A program made the translations under genes and the position numbers. Below are positions 35,870-49,309 of a stretch of 64,000 nucleotides of DNA, piece after piece; the stretch's first letter is position 1, and the number at the start of each line of letters is the position of its first letter. The DNA is taken from the NCBI RefSeq assembly GCF_029227915.1, contig NC_079881.1, positions 20,123,501-20,187,500 of the forward strand, given 5' to 3'. The stretch comes from Hydractinia symbiolongicarpus. Its lineage: Eukaryota > Cnidaria > Hydrozoa > Anthoathecata > Hydractiniidae. The notes beneath the pieces were generated by a model. That model searched no databases and was not told the origin of the DNA. It worked only from the letters and a program-made list of their open reading frames with translations.

Positions 35870-38800
35870 AGAGTGGTATCAAACTCAATGCATACATTCT
35901 GATTGCTATTAAGTCACCTTGCTTCGTACCATCCTCTGATGCTCTCCCCTAAATTAAGTACAAATAGTCTAGCTGGAAGATAAAAAATTTGGTGAGTCCA
36001 TATTTCGTGGAAATTGATCTTCGTATTGTGTGGAAAAAAACATGCGTACCTCCTGAAAACAAATTTCTAATGACGACCTCACACCCAGTCTCATTTCCAG
36101 CACAAATCTACTCTTATCCGGAAGATTCTATTGTATTACGTTTTAATATCGCCGCGAGTCATTTTTCATTGTCCTTTGTAATATTTCTAAGAGTCCGATA
36201 GGTTGTACAACAGGACAATTGTCCAACAGAATCAGGCGACAGGACACAGTTGCTGATAATGAGCCCGGTTCCTTAATAATTTTTTTACATAACTGCCTCG
36301 TCATTAAGGCTACTGCATGACACCAAGTCGTCAGAAAAATTTTATTTGACTATTTATGAGGAATTTTTAATGCCCATAAAATCTTACTTCGTCGTTTTAA
36401 TGTCTTTCTAATCACCAGCTCTTGCTCTGGTTGACCTCGGTCGAAAAGCTGAAAATGACAATGCAAAAACACCAGGCTACAGTTTTTGTTTTCTTTACTG
36501 GTCGTGTTTACCTGTTAATAATTGAATTGAATTTTTATCCTATTTTTAATTTTTATACTTTTATATTTTAAATTCTGACGAACAGCGATGTAATGTCAAT
36601 GTGCAGAATTAAAATAAAATAAAAACATATTTCAAATGCCATTTAAATCACCCAAAGAATTACCGCAAGATTATTTACATGTATTTTGTGGTCTTGAACT
36701 TCTTCGTAAATGATCAACTTAAAATGCTCTCGGTAATTTTGTAAAACAAGCTAGGACATTATTGTAAACAAATTAGGTGGTATTTAAACAGTAATTGGTT
36801 TATTAAGGGCTTTGATTAATTAAGCGGGAAATGTAATGTAATCCTTAAGTGACATCTCTTCTATTGCATCATAAAACGTTAAAGCTTTTTTGCAATCCAA
36901 TTGTAAAGCATGTTTGCTACGCGAAGTATAAATAAATTTCGATAGAAAAAAAATATATAAAATCAGCGTAAAGAAATAGGACTGATATTTTTGCACAAAA
37001 TCCAGGGTATTTTTTGACTAGTTATATGGATGAATTCTAGTCAGTTAGGTTTAGTTTGGCCTTAAATTAACTTGCTTGGTGTTCAGGTAAATAAATGTTG
37101 TAATTGTCTCAAAATTATTAACGCAAACTCGACTTTCACTGCTGTCCATGCCTTCCATATTTGTTTACATGTTGGTATTTTTATGAAATACCTTCAGCGT
37201 GTGTACTAGAAAATTCATGAACTACTTGACGCTATTTAAGCAGTGGAAGTGTTCTACCTGGAGTATTTTCCATAACAGAATGACAACGTTGACTGGATTC
37301 CCTCTCAAACTTCTCCAACCTGAAATGGCAGGATTAAAAACAATTCTTGGAAAATTTCAAATAGACCATATGTCACACCTATTTTGAAACGCATTATATT
37401 TTTTAATATACTAGTGCCCTTGTTCATTGAAGTTCTGAAGTTGTTGGTTTGTACGTTAAAGATTGCTTAAATAGTTTTCACCCTTTGCTACTAACTCCCA
37501 TTTCCTCATGTTAGTTAGTCCCAAGCATTAAGAAGGGTAGCTATTTACCTTTCCAAGCAAAAGTTGAAGTAAGTTAAGAAAGTAAGTTGAAGTAGGTTAA
37601 GGAAAAATAAAGAGGTCATCAAAAATTTATACTGGCAGTCATCATTTGAGGCATGATTCTTATGTGGCAGGCATCATTAGTACCAGGTTTTGTGGTTTTC
37701 AACCCAGCACAAAGGATGTTATGGAAGTTTCATTTGGTTACAGTGCTCACAGATTGACGTCTCTAGAAGTTATAAAATAAGCAAAAACCTTTTACTACCT
37801 ATTTTATGTTGCATTTGCAAAATTTGGTTCCGTCGAACGTTACAAGGGAAGACGGCAAACCAGTCATAATTTTTGATAGAATTACCAAAACACCCTTTTT
37901 TCCCCATCTGCACTGTACTTATTTATCGCAACAGACATGAAAAATAGCCATTCAAATCTTAAACTATTAAGTATATCACAAACAACGCTTTTCCACTCGG
38001 GAGAAACTCGTCACTTATGGCCTGTTTTCACTGAAAACCTTTTCTCATGTTTACCAAATGAGAAAAACCATTTAAACATAATTTTACAATACGAGAAAAG
38101 AAGTATGAAAGAAAAAGCAGGCTAGGTTAATCACTTCAGTCTTGTTTCACAGCACACAATCAATTAGCGTCTAGCTATACTTCAACCTGATCTGCCGGCA
38201 TGATGTTATTGCAAGCATACTAAACAGGTACGCAACAAAGACATACTTCATTTGATCTGACTTAAGCGAGACAACAAAACTATTGTCTCGTTTATTCCAG
38301 TCATTCTTTAAAGGACTTCCACCGCACCTTTGTGACGATTACAATTTGATAGGTGAACACGCGCTTATTAACATATAAAATGCAGGTTTTTTATAGACAG
38401 TACATTTGCTGACGTTATAGACCTTGTATTGAACTAAAAATGAAGCAAACCTCTTAGCAACCTTCAGTCTTAACATCTATCCATGAACATGTGCTAAGAA
38501 ACACCTCTTAGCAGCCTAAGTCTGAGCCCAAAAATTGGTTTGCTTATATGACAACGTGCTGAATATTTTGCTGTGTGCAGCCAAACAGTAATACTTCAAT
38601 AGTATTATTATTTTTGAATTATTACGTGATATTTTTTTTGTAGTACATCTTCTTCCTGAGAATGAAGAACATATGAAGTATGGAAACATTTTATGTATTT
38701 TAGCTTATTTTATGCTTTGTTACATTTCGGGGCCACTAAAAGCTGAAACCCCATGTTATACCAAGAATATCGTCCTTAGTCATTGTACCAATCTCGCAAG

Positions 38801-40150
38801 CTCAACTGGCACTCGGTGTAATCGGTTATTATTGTATTAGGGGCGACATTTATCGCAATATGTGAGGATCCATGAGCATTATACGCCCCCAATAAACGTC
38901 TTATTTGTGTGCCTTCTCAACAATTATCACGCTTCTTTTTGCATCCACTTAACTTCTCTGGTTAATTTAAACTTTCTAATTGTGTCATGTTCTAGCAACG
39001 CGTTTGATAGTCAAGTCATTTGAATCACGGTACTGAAAAGTCACGTTTCGTCCTCCTTAACCCGTCCACCAGTGTTGCTAGTGACGCGTTACTTTTGGTT
39101 GGTGACAACCTGATTTCTTCCTTTTCACTAAACAGACTGTTCTTGATATTGATATAATTCGTATATTCTTAAACATTTATTTCTATTTCGTATTTTTAGA
39201 TGAGCATTTCTATGCCTCATAACCATAGCTCATAATCGTATATATCATACTCCCTGTAAAGCTAAATTTATGTCATGATTTTTCCATCTAATATCAATTT
39301 CTCCCAGCAAAATATCAAGTTCAACAAACGCTTTATCAAACTCTTTTTCTAATAAGTCTAACCAGCGAAACATTGAAACAGCAAGGGCCATCATAAAAAG
39401 TGTAGCTAGTACCAATACTATTTTTTGCTACTGGTTGGACTATTTATATGTGTGGTGGCTGAGTAGTAAGCTAGCAAACAACTGTTTGTTTGTTCGTTCC
39501 TTCTATTGTGACATGCAAGATTTTTATCAGCCGTCAACAAGCCTGGAAAACCCGATAGAACGTCCCCGATATGCTCTCCTCCATCGAAGAGGCGCAGGGA
39601 TACCCTTCATTTAGTGTACATATGATGTGGGAATATATATTTGATAACGTTAACAATAAGAAAGTAACAACTAAATTTTTTAAAGGAGGAACTTTTTCCT
39701 GAACTTGAAAAATTAGCAGCCATTGTAATTTTATTATAAGATGAAGTTATGCTTAAATCGACGTATCATAATGCCTATATTTTTAAAAAATGTGATAAAA
39801 AGGTCATGCTAATATTAATTTTTACCTTTTTGTGTTGGTACATTCTTCAATAAGCACTGCACCGCCTTGAAAATGTGCGTACTATTAAATTGCGAAAGGA
39901 AACTAAGAACTTAGCAAAGGTAGCCACACCAAACAGTAAATATTGCTTCAGACAGTTTCGGCGTACTACTAACAACATTAATTTTATTGAATTTCCGCGC
40001 CCGAAGGCGTAGGAAATTCTTTAAAACCGTCGTTTTTTTCTTTCGGAGCATTTTTTGAGAAAAAATCGACCCTGGGATTTCACGTTGCTCCGTCACAGAT
40101 GTAAACTTCGTACCCAAGCTCCTTAACTACTGGGAAGTCTCGTATTGACG
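35870..40150. other. No supported gene
   Basis: I see no domain-bearing ORF or coherent exon chain. Reading frames near 35989, 37199 and 37937 are short, AT-driven and without family resemblance. A short GAAGTAAGTT/GAAGTAGGTT repeat is near 37565-37605. Confidence 0.5.
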
Positions 40151-40154
40151 TTTC

Positions 40155-40775
40155 AGGCCAAAATTGGTATTTTTTTTGACAAAATTTGGCACAGTTAACA
40201 AAAAAAGTATGCTGAACATAATGGTGACATAATAATTTTGATTTTTGTCACCTAAATGTCATTTTAGGCAAAAATTGGTCCAAAAATTAGAACTACTTTA
40301 TTTTTAACAAAATTTGGCACAGTTAACAAATAAAGTATGCTGAACATAATGGTGACATCAAAATTGTGATTTCTTGTTACCTAAATGTCATTTTAGGCCA
40401 AAATTGGTCCAAAAATTAAAACTACTTTATTTTTGACAAGTTTTGGCACAATTAACAAAAAAAGTATGCTGAACATAATGGTGACATCAAAATTTTGATT
40501 TTTGTCACCTAAATTCCATTATAGGCCAAAATTGGTCTAAAAATTAAAACCACTTCATTTTCGGCTAAATCTGGCACAGTTAACAAATAAAGTATGCTGA
40601 AAATGATGATGGTACAAAAGTTTGATTTTTTGTCACCTAAATGTCATTTCAGGCCAAAATTTATCCAAAAATTAAAACTGCTTTATTTGCGACAAAAATT
40701 GACACAGTTAATAAAAAAAGTATGCTGAAAATGATGGCGACATCAAAATTTTGATTTTTTGTCAACTAATGCCGT
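40155..40775. repeat. Tandem array of five ~128-bp units
   Basis: The anchor AAAGTATGCTGAA appears at about 40205, 40333, 40462, 40590 and 40719, a near-constant 128-base spacing. Each unit also has TTTGGCACAGTTAACAAA, GGTGACATCAAAATTTTGAT, TGTCACCTAAATGTCATTT and AGGCCAAAATTGGTCC. Copies differ at 5-15% of positions. No open frame crosses the array. Confidence 0.9.
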
Positions 40776-40779
40776 TTAA

Positions 40780-43700
40780 GACCATAAACGGCTGTATTTT
40801 TTGTTAGCAATTTCTTTTAAAATGTGAGTTTAATGACACCTTTTGTTTTGTTTGCGTTTGTTGTAAGATATAATGTCACTGGTGTGCTTTATCTTCAGAG
40901 GTTCATGCACCAAACCCCTTCGAATGTTTGGAACAATAACACAACGAATTAGCAGGTTTTCATCAAATATTTTGGTAGCGCACGGAAATTCTTAGAGCCC
41001 CCAGGGCTTCTTGTTCTTTTTTAAAATCAAAAACAATTTTTGGCATTGATCGAAATTTTACTAAAGATTCGTCGTATCGTAACGGTTAGTGTAAAGATTA
41101 GGCCAGGCTATACTAAGGATTGCGATTTCTGTTGAAACAGTACTCGTACCCCATATCTTGATGATAAAAATATAAACAAAACGTTCGGTAATTCGGTATT
41201 ATATCATGAAACAGACGAAGGTGAGAAACGAACGAACATAATTGTATGTATGTGTACTGAGTCTTGTCAAAATTTTGTTAACTTTTACAGATGAACATTT
41301 TTTACTCAAAATACGTCTCCATAAGGTCGTTGTTTTTCTGTAAGCCCAAAATGGTTGCTGCTGGTAGCGATGGGTGAATTCCTTTTGCGTAATCCACGAG
41401 AATATCCAAGTCACTGCAAAATTAATCAAAAATTAATCAAAAAATATTTTGTTTTTTAATTGTTGCGATTATAATTTTTGTTAAAAAATTAATACGTATT
41501 AAAGAACAAAAAAAACAAACAAATATAAAAACCGTAACATTGCACTGATTAATATGAACCTCCATGACATTTTGAAAGGTTTGAAAAGGTCATTTGTTGA
41601 CATTTTAGTTTTTAGAAGCTTTCTAGCCACTGCAGTTTTTATATGTTTTTGCATGATATAATGTATTGTCATATTGTCTAGCCAAGTATAAATCTTAAAC
41701 AAACCAATTTTAAAATTTTAACTACAAGCGTAGATTTTGAGCATCCTAAAGCTAAATTGTCATATTTACTGCTATTCTTTTAACATTTTTATTCAGTTTG
41801 GTTTAAGATCTTTTTAGCCTAATCAACATTATTTATTTCTGTGTCATCTTTACTAATTTGATATTTGCTAAGTTGCGGCTGAGGTTGTGGCATATAACTA
41901 TTAGTTTTACCTCTGGCTAAAAAGTGAAAGTAGCCAAATATATACAGTTAACTACAACTTTTCAATTAATCTTTCTTAACCTTGTACAGTGAGGTAGCCA
42001 CAGTGTAATATAAACCTTAGCAAAAGCCTATAGTTTATTGACGTTAGACAAAAAATCAACAGATCAGATTTCCTGAAACTGAGCTCCTACGACCAGATTG
42101 GCTATACTCGTATTAATTAACAAAAGTATTTAGCTTGACAAATATAATATGCGAGATTTTTTTCAGTTATAAGTCAGAAGTTTTTATTGTAACCAGTGCT
42201 GGCAATGCATTCTAAATATAAAATCTAGAACACATTTATGATATCCAAGTTTAGTACGACCTGCTATACTATAGCAAACGATCCTTCGGTCGCGGTGACT
42301 AAAAAGTGCTGAAAGAATGTCTCAATTACGACATTCTCCGGTTTTTAGTTTGAGCTTACGAATTATCTGACTAATTATTAAGAAAACATTAATATATAGC
42401 CACAATCCTGGTCAAAATTTATTGAAGTTTGCTACCACAAGCAGTTGCGTAGGCTAACTCTGTACCAGAGTCATGCATTTTGAGTCTGTCAAAGTTGTCA
42501 ATGTTGAGAGTGGTGGATCACTTCATCTTGAGGGCGTGCTAAAGAATGCAACTAGCCAGCTTCAAACTGGCCTACATGCATGCAAATGTCTCCACTTTGC
42601 AACCTACGGCTGCAGAGCATTGGCCGTTAAACAATTTTGTCCATATTTAAGAAACAACAAAGAAACTACCTTTGTCTCAATATCTTTGACCATGATTGTA
42701 GGTATATATACACTATAAAACTAAACGCAAACATTCCAACTATCCTTGCTTCATCGGGAATCTCTTGATATAAACATGGATCTCCTGTCCTAACAATTTC
42801 ACACAAAAAGTATCCTAATGTTAAAAATGAGGTTTAAAGTATCTAGATTCTGATAGAGAAGACGTTGTCTAATGAACCTCATGTCAAACACAGTGTACTA
42901 TGGGATCCAGCGTTAAACGACTCATTTTCTCTGTTTGATATATCCGATTAGTTAAACGGTATATATATATAAAGCTCTTAATCCAGATTTAAGTCAACAA
43001 AATCAACAATTATTTGATTTATGCTTCTCCATTATCAGTTGCCCATATTTGTACTTTGCTACAGTTGTTATTGATCAATTACATGGCATGTTACGCAGTC
43101 TATTATAGGAAATATATTTATTTAATTAGTTTTAGAGGTGAATTATTCTGTGTGAATATCCTGTAAGGCTGGTTTTAATAATGTATACTGTTTTTTTAAA
43201 CACAGACCACATTAAAAATCGTAGCCACGATTAACAGTTTTAAATATTCATGAGCAAAGGAGAAAGTTTCCAATGCTTTAAAACCGAAATATTCATATGT
43301 TAAAATTTCCATTGATGAACTAATGAAATATTTAAAATGTTTGGTTCTTTGAACCTGGTCATTATATTTACTTCTGAAGTTATTATTAGAATCATTAATC
43401 ATGCAGCAAGATTTCAACATGGAGTTTCTAGAGTTTTCAAGATCGATTTTAAGGCCATCCAGTTGCTACTTTTTTACCATAACAGTATATGTCAATGTCT
43501 ATGTATTCTGCAATTTCATTCAGATATATGTAATGAAAACATGTTGGATGTTAGACAACAATGTGTTAAAGTTGCTAAATTTCAAAATTACTGCACATCT
43601 ATATGAAGGAGGGCCACCATTACTTTCGCGACTATGTTAACTAACTAAGCATAGATATTTCCCAGATTGTGACATAGAAAAGCAGTAGTCTTGACAGATA

Positions 43701-44600
43701 TATATATAACTAAATCTGATATGCCATTTGATCAAAAAAACAAAAGAATTGTCTCGATAAAGGTATTCGGGACTGCATTTTCGACTAACTGAGGCAATTC
43801 TGCACACGAGAAAACATTTTGCTACCTGATTCTTTATATAAAATACCACTCTGTTCTATCACATGCCCAAGATTATTTAAATTCCAACACTTAACTTGGT
43901 AATAACACTGAAAACAATCTCAAGGTTATAGTTACATGAACATTGAATGCCCTTGGTTGCCAGTCAGCAGACTTTCAGTAGGTAACAACAAGCTGATGAG
44001 AAAGCAAAGCCAAGAGGGCAGTTAGTAGATGCACTTTTATAGTATAAAGTGGTGAGATTAGCAAAATATATTGCGTACTTTAAATGGTTCTTTTGGTCCT
44101 TCCTTGAAAGAGTTCTTCCTTGTAAGAAAAAATTAGAGACGGAAAGAGTCCTATGTGGTCTGAAGAACCACGGCTCTGGAACCTGACGAGAGTGCGCTAA
44201 CATACCTAGTGTAGATACCACTAGCATAGCATTGTAATTGCAAGCAAGTGTGACCACACAACGTAAGCCTGAGTGGCACGTCTTCTGTGAAAAGCTACGC
44301 GAACGCAGCAGATCAGGAAATAGCTCGTGACTAACGTTACATCCAGCTGAAATTCATGAACTAGTGGTTCCACCAGTTAATTATCTCCATTTGATTTGAT
44401 ATTTCTGTTTCCAAAGTGTTTCTTCAAACTTTAACATTAATATTGTTTAAGGTTAAATATTAACACTGTGTTTTTAAATGTTACATTGTTAAAATCCAAT
44501 ACAAATATGCAATGTATACGCTCTTAAATAATTGATCTAAAAATTTTAAGAAAAAGCAAAGTGAAAACGAAAAACGTCTAACAGGAAGAGGAAGTAATAA
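40780..44600. other. No supported gene
   Basis: Nothing with recognisable domains. A frame at 42473-42718 starts with ATG and is slightly GC-richer (LHLEGVLKNATSQLQTGLHA), but it has no family resemblance and no splice partners that I can defend. Confidence 0.45.
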
Positions 44601-44611
44601 ACAAAAAGAAA

Positions 44612-46540
44612 ATGCATATATCGAGTTGCATAAAGTTAATCTTCGGCGTCATTATTTACTTTGCAGTAAAAAGTGCTACTCAAAACATTTACCGCTTCAG
44701 TGATTCGCAGACTTTAAACAATATGAAAGTGGCTTGGATAAGCTTTGTAAAGTATACAGAACGGTATTTTAATGGAACCTCATTTTTGAAGCAAATGGTG
44801 GCAAGTGTTGCAGTTTGTCAGAGATTGTGCATTATCAATGAACCTTGCAAAGCTTTTAATTTGCTACCAATCAGCAATGGCTTGCAGTGTCAATTATTCA
44901 ACAAGTCATTGTACGGCAGTTCATGCAGCTTGGAAAGGCATATGACTTCAATTTATTACACGATATCTGTAAGTACTTCGGTTAGGCTATTCATTCCCAT
45001 AAAACAAGTGGAGAATGTATTGCAATCGTTCTCAACAGATTCATTTCCGCATGATTTATTTCAGAATTGTATTAATTTTTTTCCTACCTCGAACGAAAAG
45101 CCTTCTTTTTTTACTACCCTGTTTCATAGCATCTATTAACAGAAATTTATGTTTAAAAAGAATTTTTGAATATATATCTCGAACGGATTTTGATTAGGCT
45201 GGATATTTATGTATTTGATAGAATTTTAGTCTTAATTGTTCTACCAATTCACCGATTCTGTGTTGTAACACAAAGAATATTTCTAGAATACATAAATCCA
45301 GTTACGTGACACCAAAAATTCTTCCTTTGTTTATTCACACAAATACTTAAAAGTACTGTTTTGGTTTTTATTAAAGAAACTTACCATCTCTTCTTCTGTA
45401 GAACCCTTGTACTAGGATTTATAACTTGTGTGCAGACCACCAAGAGTGTATTCCTGATGAGCACATGACGAGTTACAGCTGTAAAAACAAAACTGGTCTG
45501 CAACTGCCACACTTTTGTCCAACAAATATAAACATCTCTTGGTTTGTTCATCAGGCAGCTATTCCAACTCCATTTTGTCAAGTATGTGACGCAAACAAGG
45601 TTCCTGGTAAGCAACAATCTTGTTTGTTTCCTTTTTGTTTTTGTTTGCTTGTTTTCTTTTTTGTTTTTGTTTGTTTGTTTTGCGATAAAGCATCATTGCA
45701 TTTAGGGTCCTTTGTGATTTTGAATATGATTAGAGGAGAAAATTTTCAGCGAAACTGGCAAGATTACAAACATGGATTTGGTGGCAACTCCTTTTACGTT
45801 GGACATGAACTTGTTTATCAACTTACCACAAAATATCCTTGTGAGTTACATGTTTATATGTCAGGGCCGGAAGGTGAATATGAGTTTTTCTATGAGAAAT
45901 TTTCGATTGACGGTGAAGACAGAGATTACAAAGTAGAAATCAATGGATTTAAAGTAGTTTCAGGAGGTAGGTACAGGCTTTTATTTGCACGTGTTCACAG
46001 CACTGGTGTGTCAAAAGTTTTTTTAGCAAAGAATCCCCAGCTATTTTTCTTCATAGTTATGTTTCCACTAAGGCAAAAAATGCCTAACGCGTTAAACTGC
46101 TGGCTTCTTTTCTTACTATTCGTACTTTCACAGACCGTGAAAACTAGAAGATTATTTGAAAATATGAATAATTAAATTACGTAATTTTCATATTTAAAAC
46201 CAACTGAATTCATGTGGGGACATAGTAGAGGGCGCGTTGCTGTTTTGATAAATTTCCCTAAAATAAATTGTTGAAAGAAATTTAAACCTAATTTATCCCT
46301 TATTACTATTTGTTTATTTTAGAAGGTTTAACTGACGAATTCTCCTATAGCCACAACAATAAATTCAGCGCATACGACCGCGGTGTTAAAATGGAGAAAG
46401 CTAAAAAACTTGGTACAGCACTTTGGTATCACTTAGACCTCAAATGTAACTTTTTTTCTGGGTTTTGGAGACCTATAACTGGTACAGATACGTCAAGATA
46501 TTTCACCAACGTAGTATTAAAGTTAAAAAAGAAAGTTTGA
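44612..46540 (+). CDS. Secreted PAN / Cys-rich / fibrinogen-like protein
   Basis: Exons 44612-44968, 45402-45606, 45706-45966 and 46323-46540 join in phases 0,1,1 to about 346 residues. The ATG at 44612 opens a hydrophobic signal peptide (CIKLIFGVIIYFAV). Exon 1 continues as a PAN/apple-like domain (VCQRLCIINEPCKAF, LQCQLF). Exon 2 is a cysteine-rich, EGF-like segment beginning NPCTRIYNLC. Exons 3-4 form a fibrinogen C-terminal-like domain: ENFQRNWQDYKHGFGG, VGHELVYQLT, then EFSYSHNNKFSAYDRG and LGTALWYHLDLKC. Such proteins are secreted lectin-like recognition or venom-type factors in invertebrates. The domain looks degenerate: its first subdomain is shortened, the DRDND-type calcium loop reads DRGVK, and the Cys before the WWY region is missing. 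Confidence 0.78.
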
Positions 46541-46694
46541 ACCGTCCCTTCCGAAATGTCACTAATTACATTCCTGAGTATTGAGGTCCACCAAACTCTT
46601 CCACCTTTAACAAGTGCAAATCAGAACTATTCAATAAGCTATATTAGTTCTCACTTCTTTATTATAAAAGAATAATTTTTTCTCATATTTACAT

Positions 46695-46700
46695 AATAAA
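46695..46700 (+). terminator. Polyadenylation signal of the fibrinogen-like gene
   Basis: AATAAA about 155 bases after the stop codon. Confidence 0.5.
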
Positions 46701-47329
46701 AATTTAAGAAGTAGTGACAGCTTTCCATTATACAGCATTAGTCACATTTTATATAATCTCATTTGCGTTTAGTTGTACTAGCGTTAATCCTTAACTTTTC
46801 GATTTTATAGAGTAAATTTCTGTCATACCCGAATTCTTTTTACGACAAAATCAATCAGACTATACACATCGATAAATTATATTTAAGCTCCTTATTGCTA
46901 TTGTTCTAACACCCAGGGGGGTGGAACTGACAACCATGACAGTTGAACTGGGTGGCATAATAGGCCATACACACAATGGAGAATACTTCTTAAGAAACAG
47001 GTGTGTAGAGGGTTTAGTTTTATTTTAAGTATATAAAATGTATTTATGTATATGTATGATATGAATTGATTGCACTGCAGAAGCGAACGTCTGCTTTTAC
47101 TTTACAGCGTCGTTTTTTCAAAGAATATATCTATATTGACAACAAAAAGGGGTAAACTTTATTCACCACGGGTATGATAAAGTAGCTCGCCTTTAGCTTC
47201 AAGGGGAAAATATTATTATTGATAATGAAGAGATTGTTTAATTTCAAAGTACTGACAAAAATATTTAATCGAATAAAAAGTTTAATAGCAAAGTATTAGT
47301 TTGAGCCAAAAGACATTCCGATAATTTTT

Positions 47330-47705
47330 TTCACAATGGTTGCGCCGCAGCTTTATTGAGACATCCCCGCAGAGTAATTTAATTATTCATACAAACAGGT
47401 GGACAAAAGTACACGAGGTCCCGGAGCAGAAGATATGTCCCACGGCGAAAATTACAGGACCGGCGGATCCGTGGATTCTAGTGTTATATACGACAAGTGT
47501 AAGCGACAGCCCTTTTTTGAATTTTATACAAAACAAGTGTCCACTGCTCAATTTTTCTCTCTGTGCCACTAGATATCGTGAAAATACAAAAAAATAATAT
47601 ATTTTTGTTTCTTTGGCGCGCCTTCATCACGTGTCCTAGTCTTTTTACGGGTGTATCGTCTTGCGACTCATCACAAGTCGATAGAATTGACCCTTCCACC
47701 AACCC
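47330..47705. other. GC-rich block of unknown nature
   Basis: This patch is markedly richer in G and C than its surroundings (CGCCGCAG, GAGGTCCCGGAGCAG, CCGGCGGATCCGTGG, GGCGCGCC). It is open on both strands for stretches: plus-frame NRWTKVHEVPEQKICPTAK and minus-frame STCDESQDDTPVKRLGHVMK. I cannot choose a strand or name a product. It may be an exon, a SINE-like element or transferred DNA. Confidence 0.3.
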
Positions 47706-48484
47706 TTAGATTAGAATGATATTTGTAGGACATATATTAAGGAAAGAAATATATACAGTATATTTTGTGTTAGATAATGTATGACACTTGCTGTACCTTT
47801 CTAGACTGACTCTTAGACTGAGTTTTCATCGTCGTGAAAATTGTTTAGTTAATGTGGGTTAGCACACATATATATCTCTGTTATTGATAACTACACTACT
47901 GATAAAATTAATTTTGATATTGTCGTCAATGTCTTTTAGTCGTCGTCAAAATGATCCGGCTAAAGGCGATTGTTAGATTTGTCAAATAAAGTCTTTGTTG
48001 TATATTGTTGGTAATAATTATGCAACTTCTCAGTGTTGAGGAAACGTTATGGTTGCTGTTAATTTTCTGTAGTACTCACATTCATTGCTTGTTTCGACTA
48101 AACTGCTTTATAATTGCAACACGAAGCTTTTGGTGTATTTTTTTTTCAGTTCTAAAAAATAATACATATCTAACACAATGCAATACGGTGTTCAAGTAAT
48201 ATGTGTTACTCACTGTAGTGCCTCCCTACCTCTTCATTAAACTCTTTAAGTCCACATGTTGCTACATGGCAACTGGCAGCCCATGCTAATGAAGCACCCT
48301 TCCCCATAGAGTTAAAAAACGATATATTCGTGATGTTTTCGCACTAGATAATTAAGAAAGCACGTAAACAAACTTTTCCTGAGTACTGTTTGGTACTGGA
48401 ATGATTTGTCATTGGCTGTTAGTGGCTGTCTGTAGAAAATAGTAACTTTTGTTTCCTTTATAAAGCTTACTAAATGTTCTGTGG

Positions 48485-48840
48485 TGTTTTTTGCGTTATT
48501 GAAGATTGTTCAAACTGAGAATTTCCATGCGAGGTATCTTGTTTTCGCCATCGGTAATGATGTCTTTGCTTTGAATTATTATTACTGGTGGAATAGGCGA
48601 TGTGTCCTGGCTTTTCTGAATTATTTCATAATGCTGAAAATGGTACATCGTTATCAATATCACATTCATCACTACCATCTTCATCGGTTGCAGATATACT
48701 CATGCTCAGGTGCGAGCAATTCATCATCATCCTCACTTTCTTCAGGACGTAGGCCCATAAATCAGATTGCTTTCCATTAGTCACAAAATCAATCATTTTT
48801 CCTATACAAATTTGTTTTGCTGGTTTCTTACACATTTTTT
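48485..48840 (-). pseudogene. N-terminal fragment of a piggyBac-type transposase
   Basis: On the minus strand a frame broken by one stop reads an acidic stretch (DEDGSDECDIDNDVPFSAL), then polar sequence, then HHYRWRKQDTSHGNSQFE. An acidic leader followed by a YxWxK motif is the usual start of the piggyBac (DDE_Tnp_1_7) transposase domain. The frame stays open for about 110 residues apart from that stop. Confidence 0.45.
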
Positions 48841-49309
48841 ACACTTCTTAATGAAGAATAAAAAAACGCGAAACAGAAGTGAAAATTACTTTTATCTTTT
48901 AAAGAATTCTTTCTTGTAGCTACGATAAAAACCTGTAATGTTTACACGATATTCGATTCAAACAAAATATATTTTTAGGTTCGAACGTACGTTCCATATG
49001 GGAATAGTTTCTATAAAAACATTGTTTCTACATCCTGCTTATAATGTTATATTTTTGTCTTAAAATGCAGTACCCAGATAATAATTAATGTAATAACTGT
49101 TTCAGGGAATACCTTCGAATATTGACCTCTATCACGTACTTGACGTCGGCCAATATTCTCCAGTATTGCCTTCATTGTCTGGTAATTATTTAATATCAGC
49201 TCTCAGATTGGAAATTAGGACCAATTAAAAAAGTAGGGAGCAGGGAAGAAACTTTTGTTTTTGCATTTTAGTAATCACAAAAAACAACAGAACAGTCTGT
49301 TAATGCAAC

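Noticed and set aside
45607-45705. Coding continuation through the short region between fibrinogen-gene exons 2 and 3
   Set aside because: It is open, but it is a T/TTTG-rich tract with a GTAAGC donor and TTTAG acceptor in matching phase, so it is better read as an intron.
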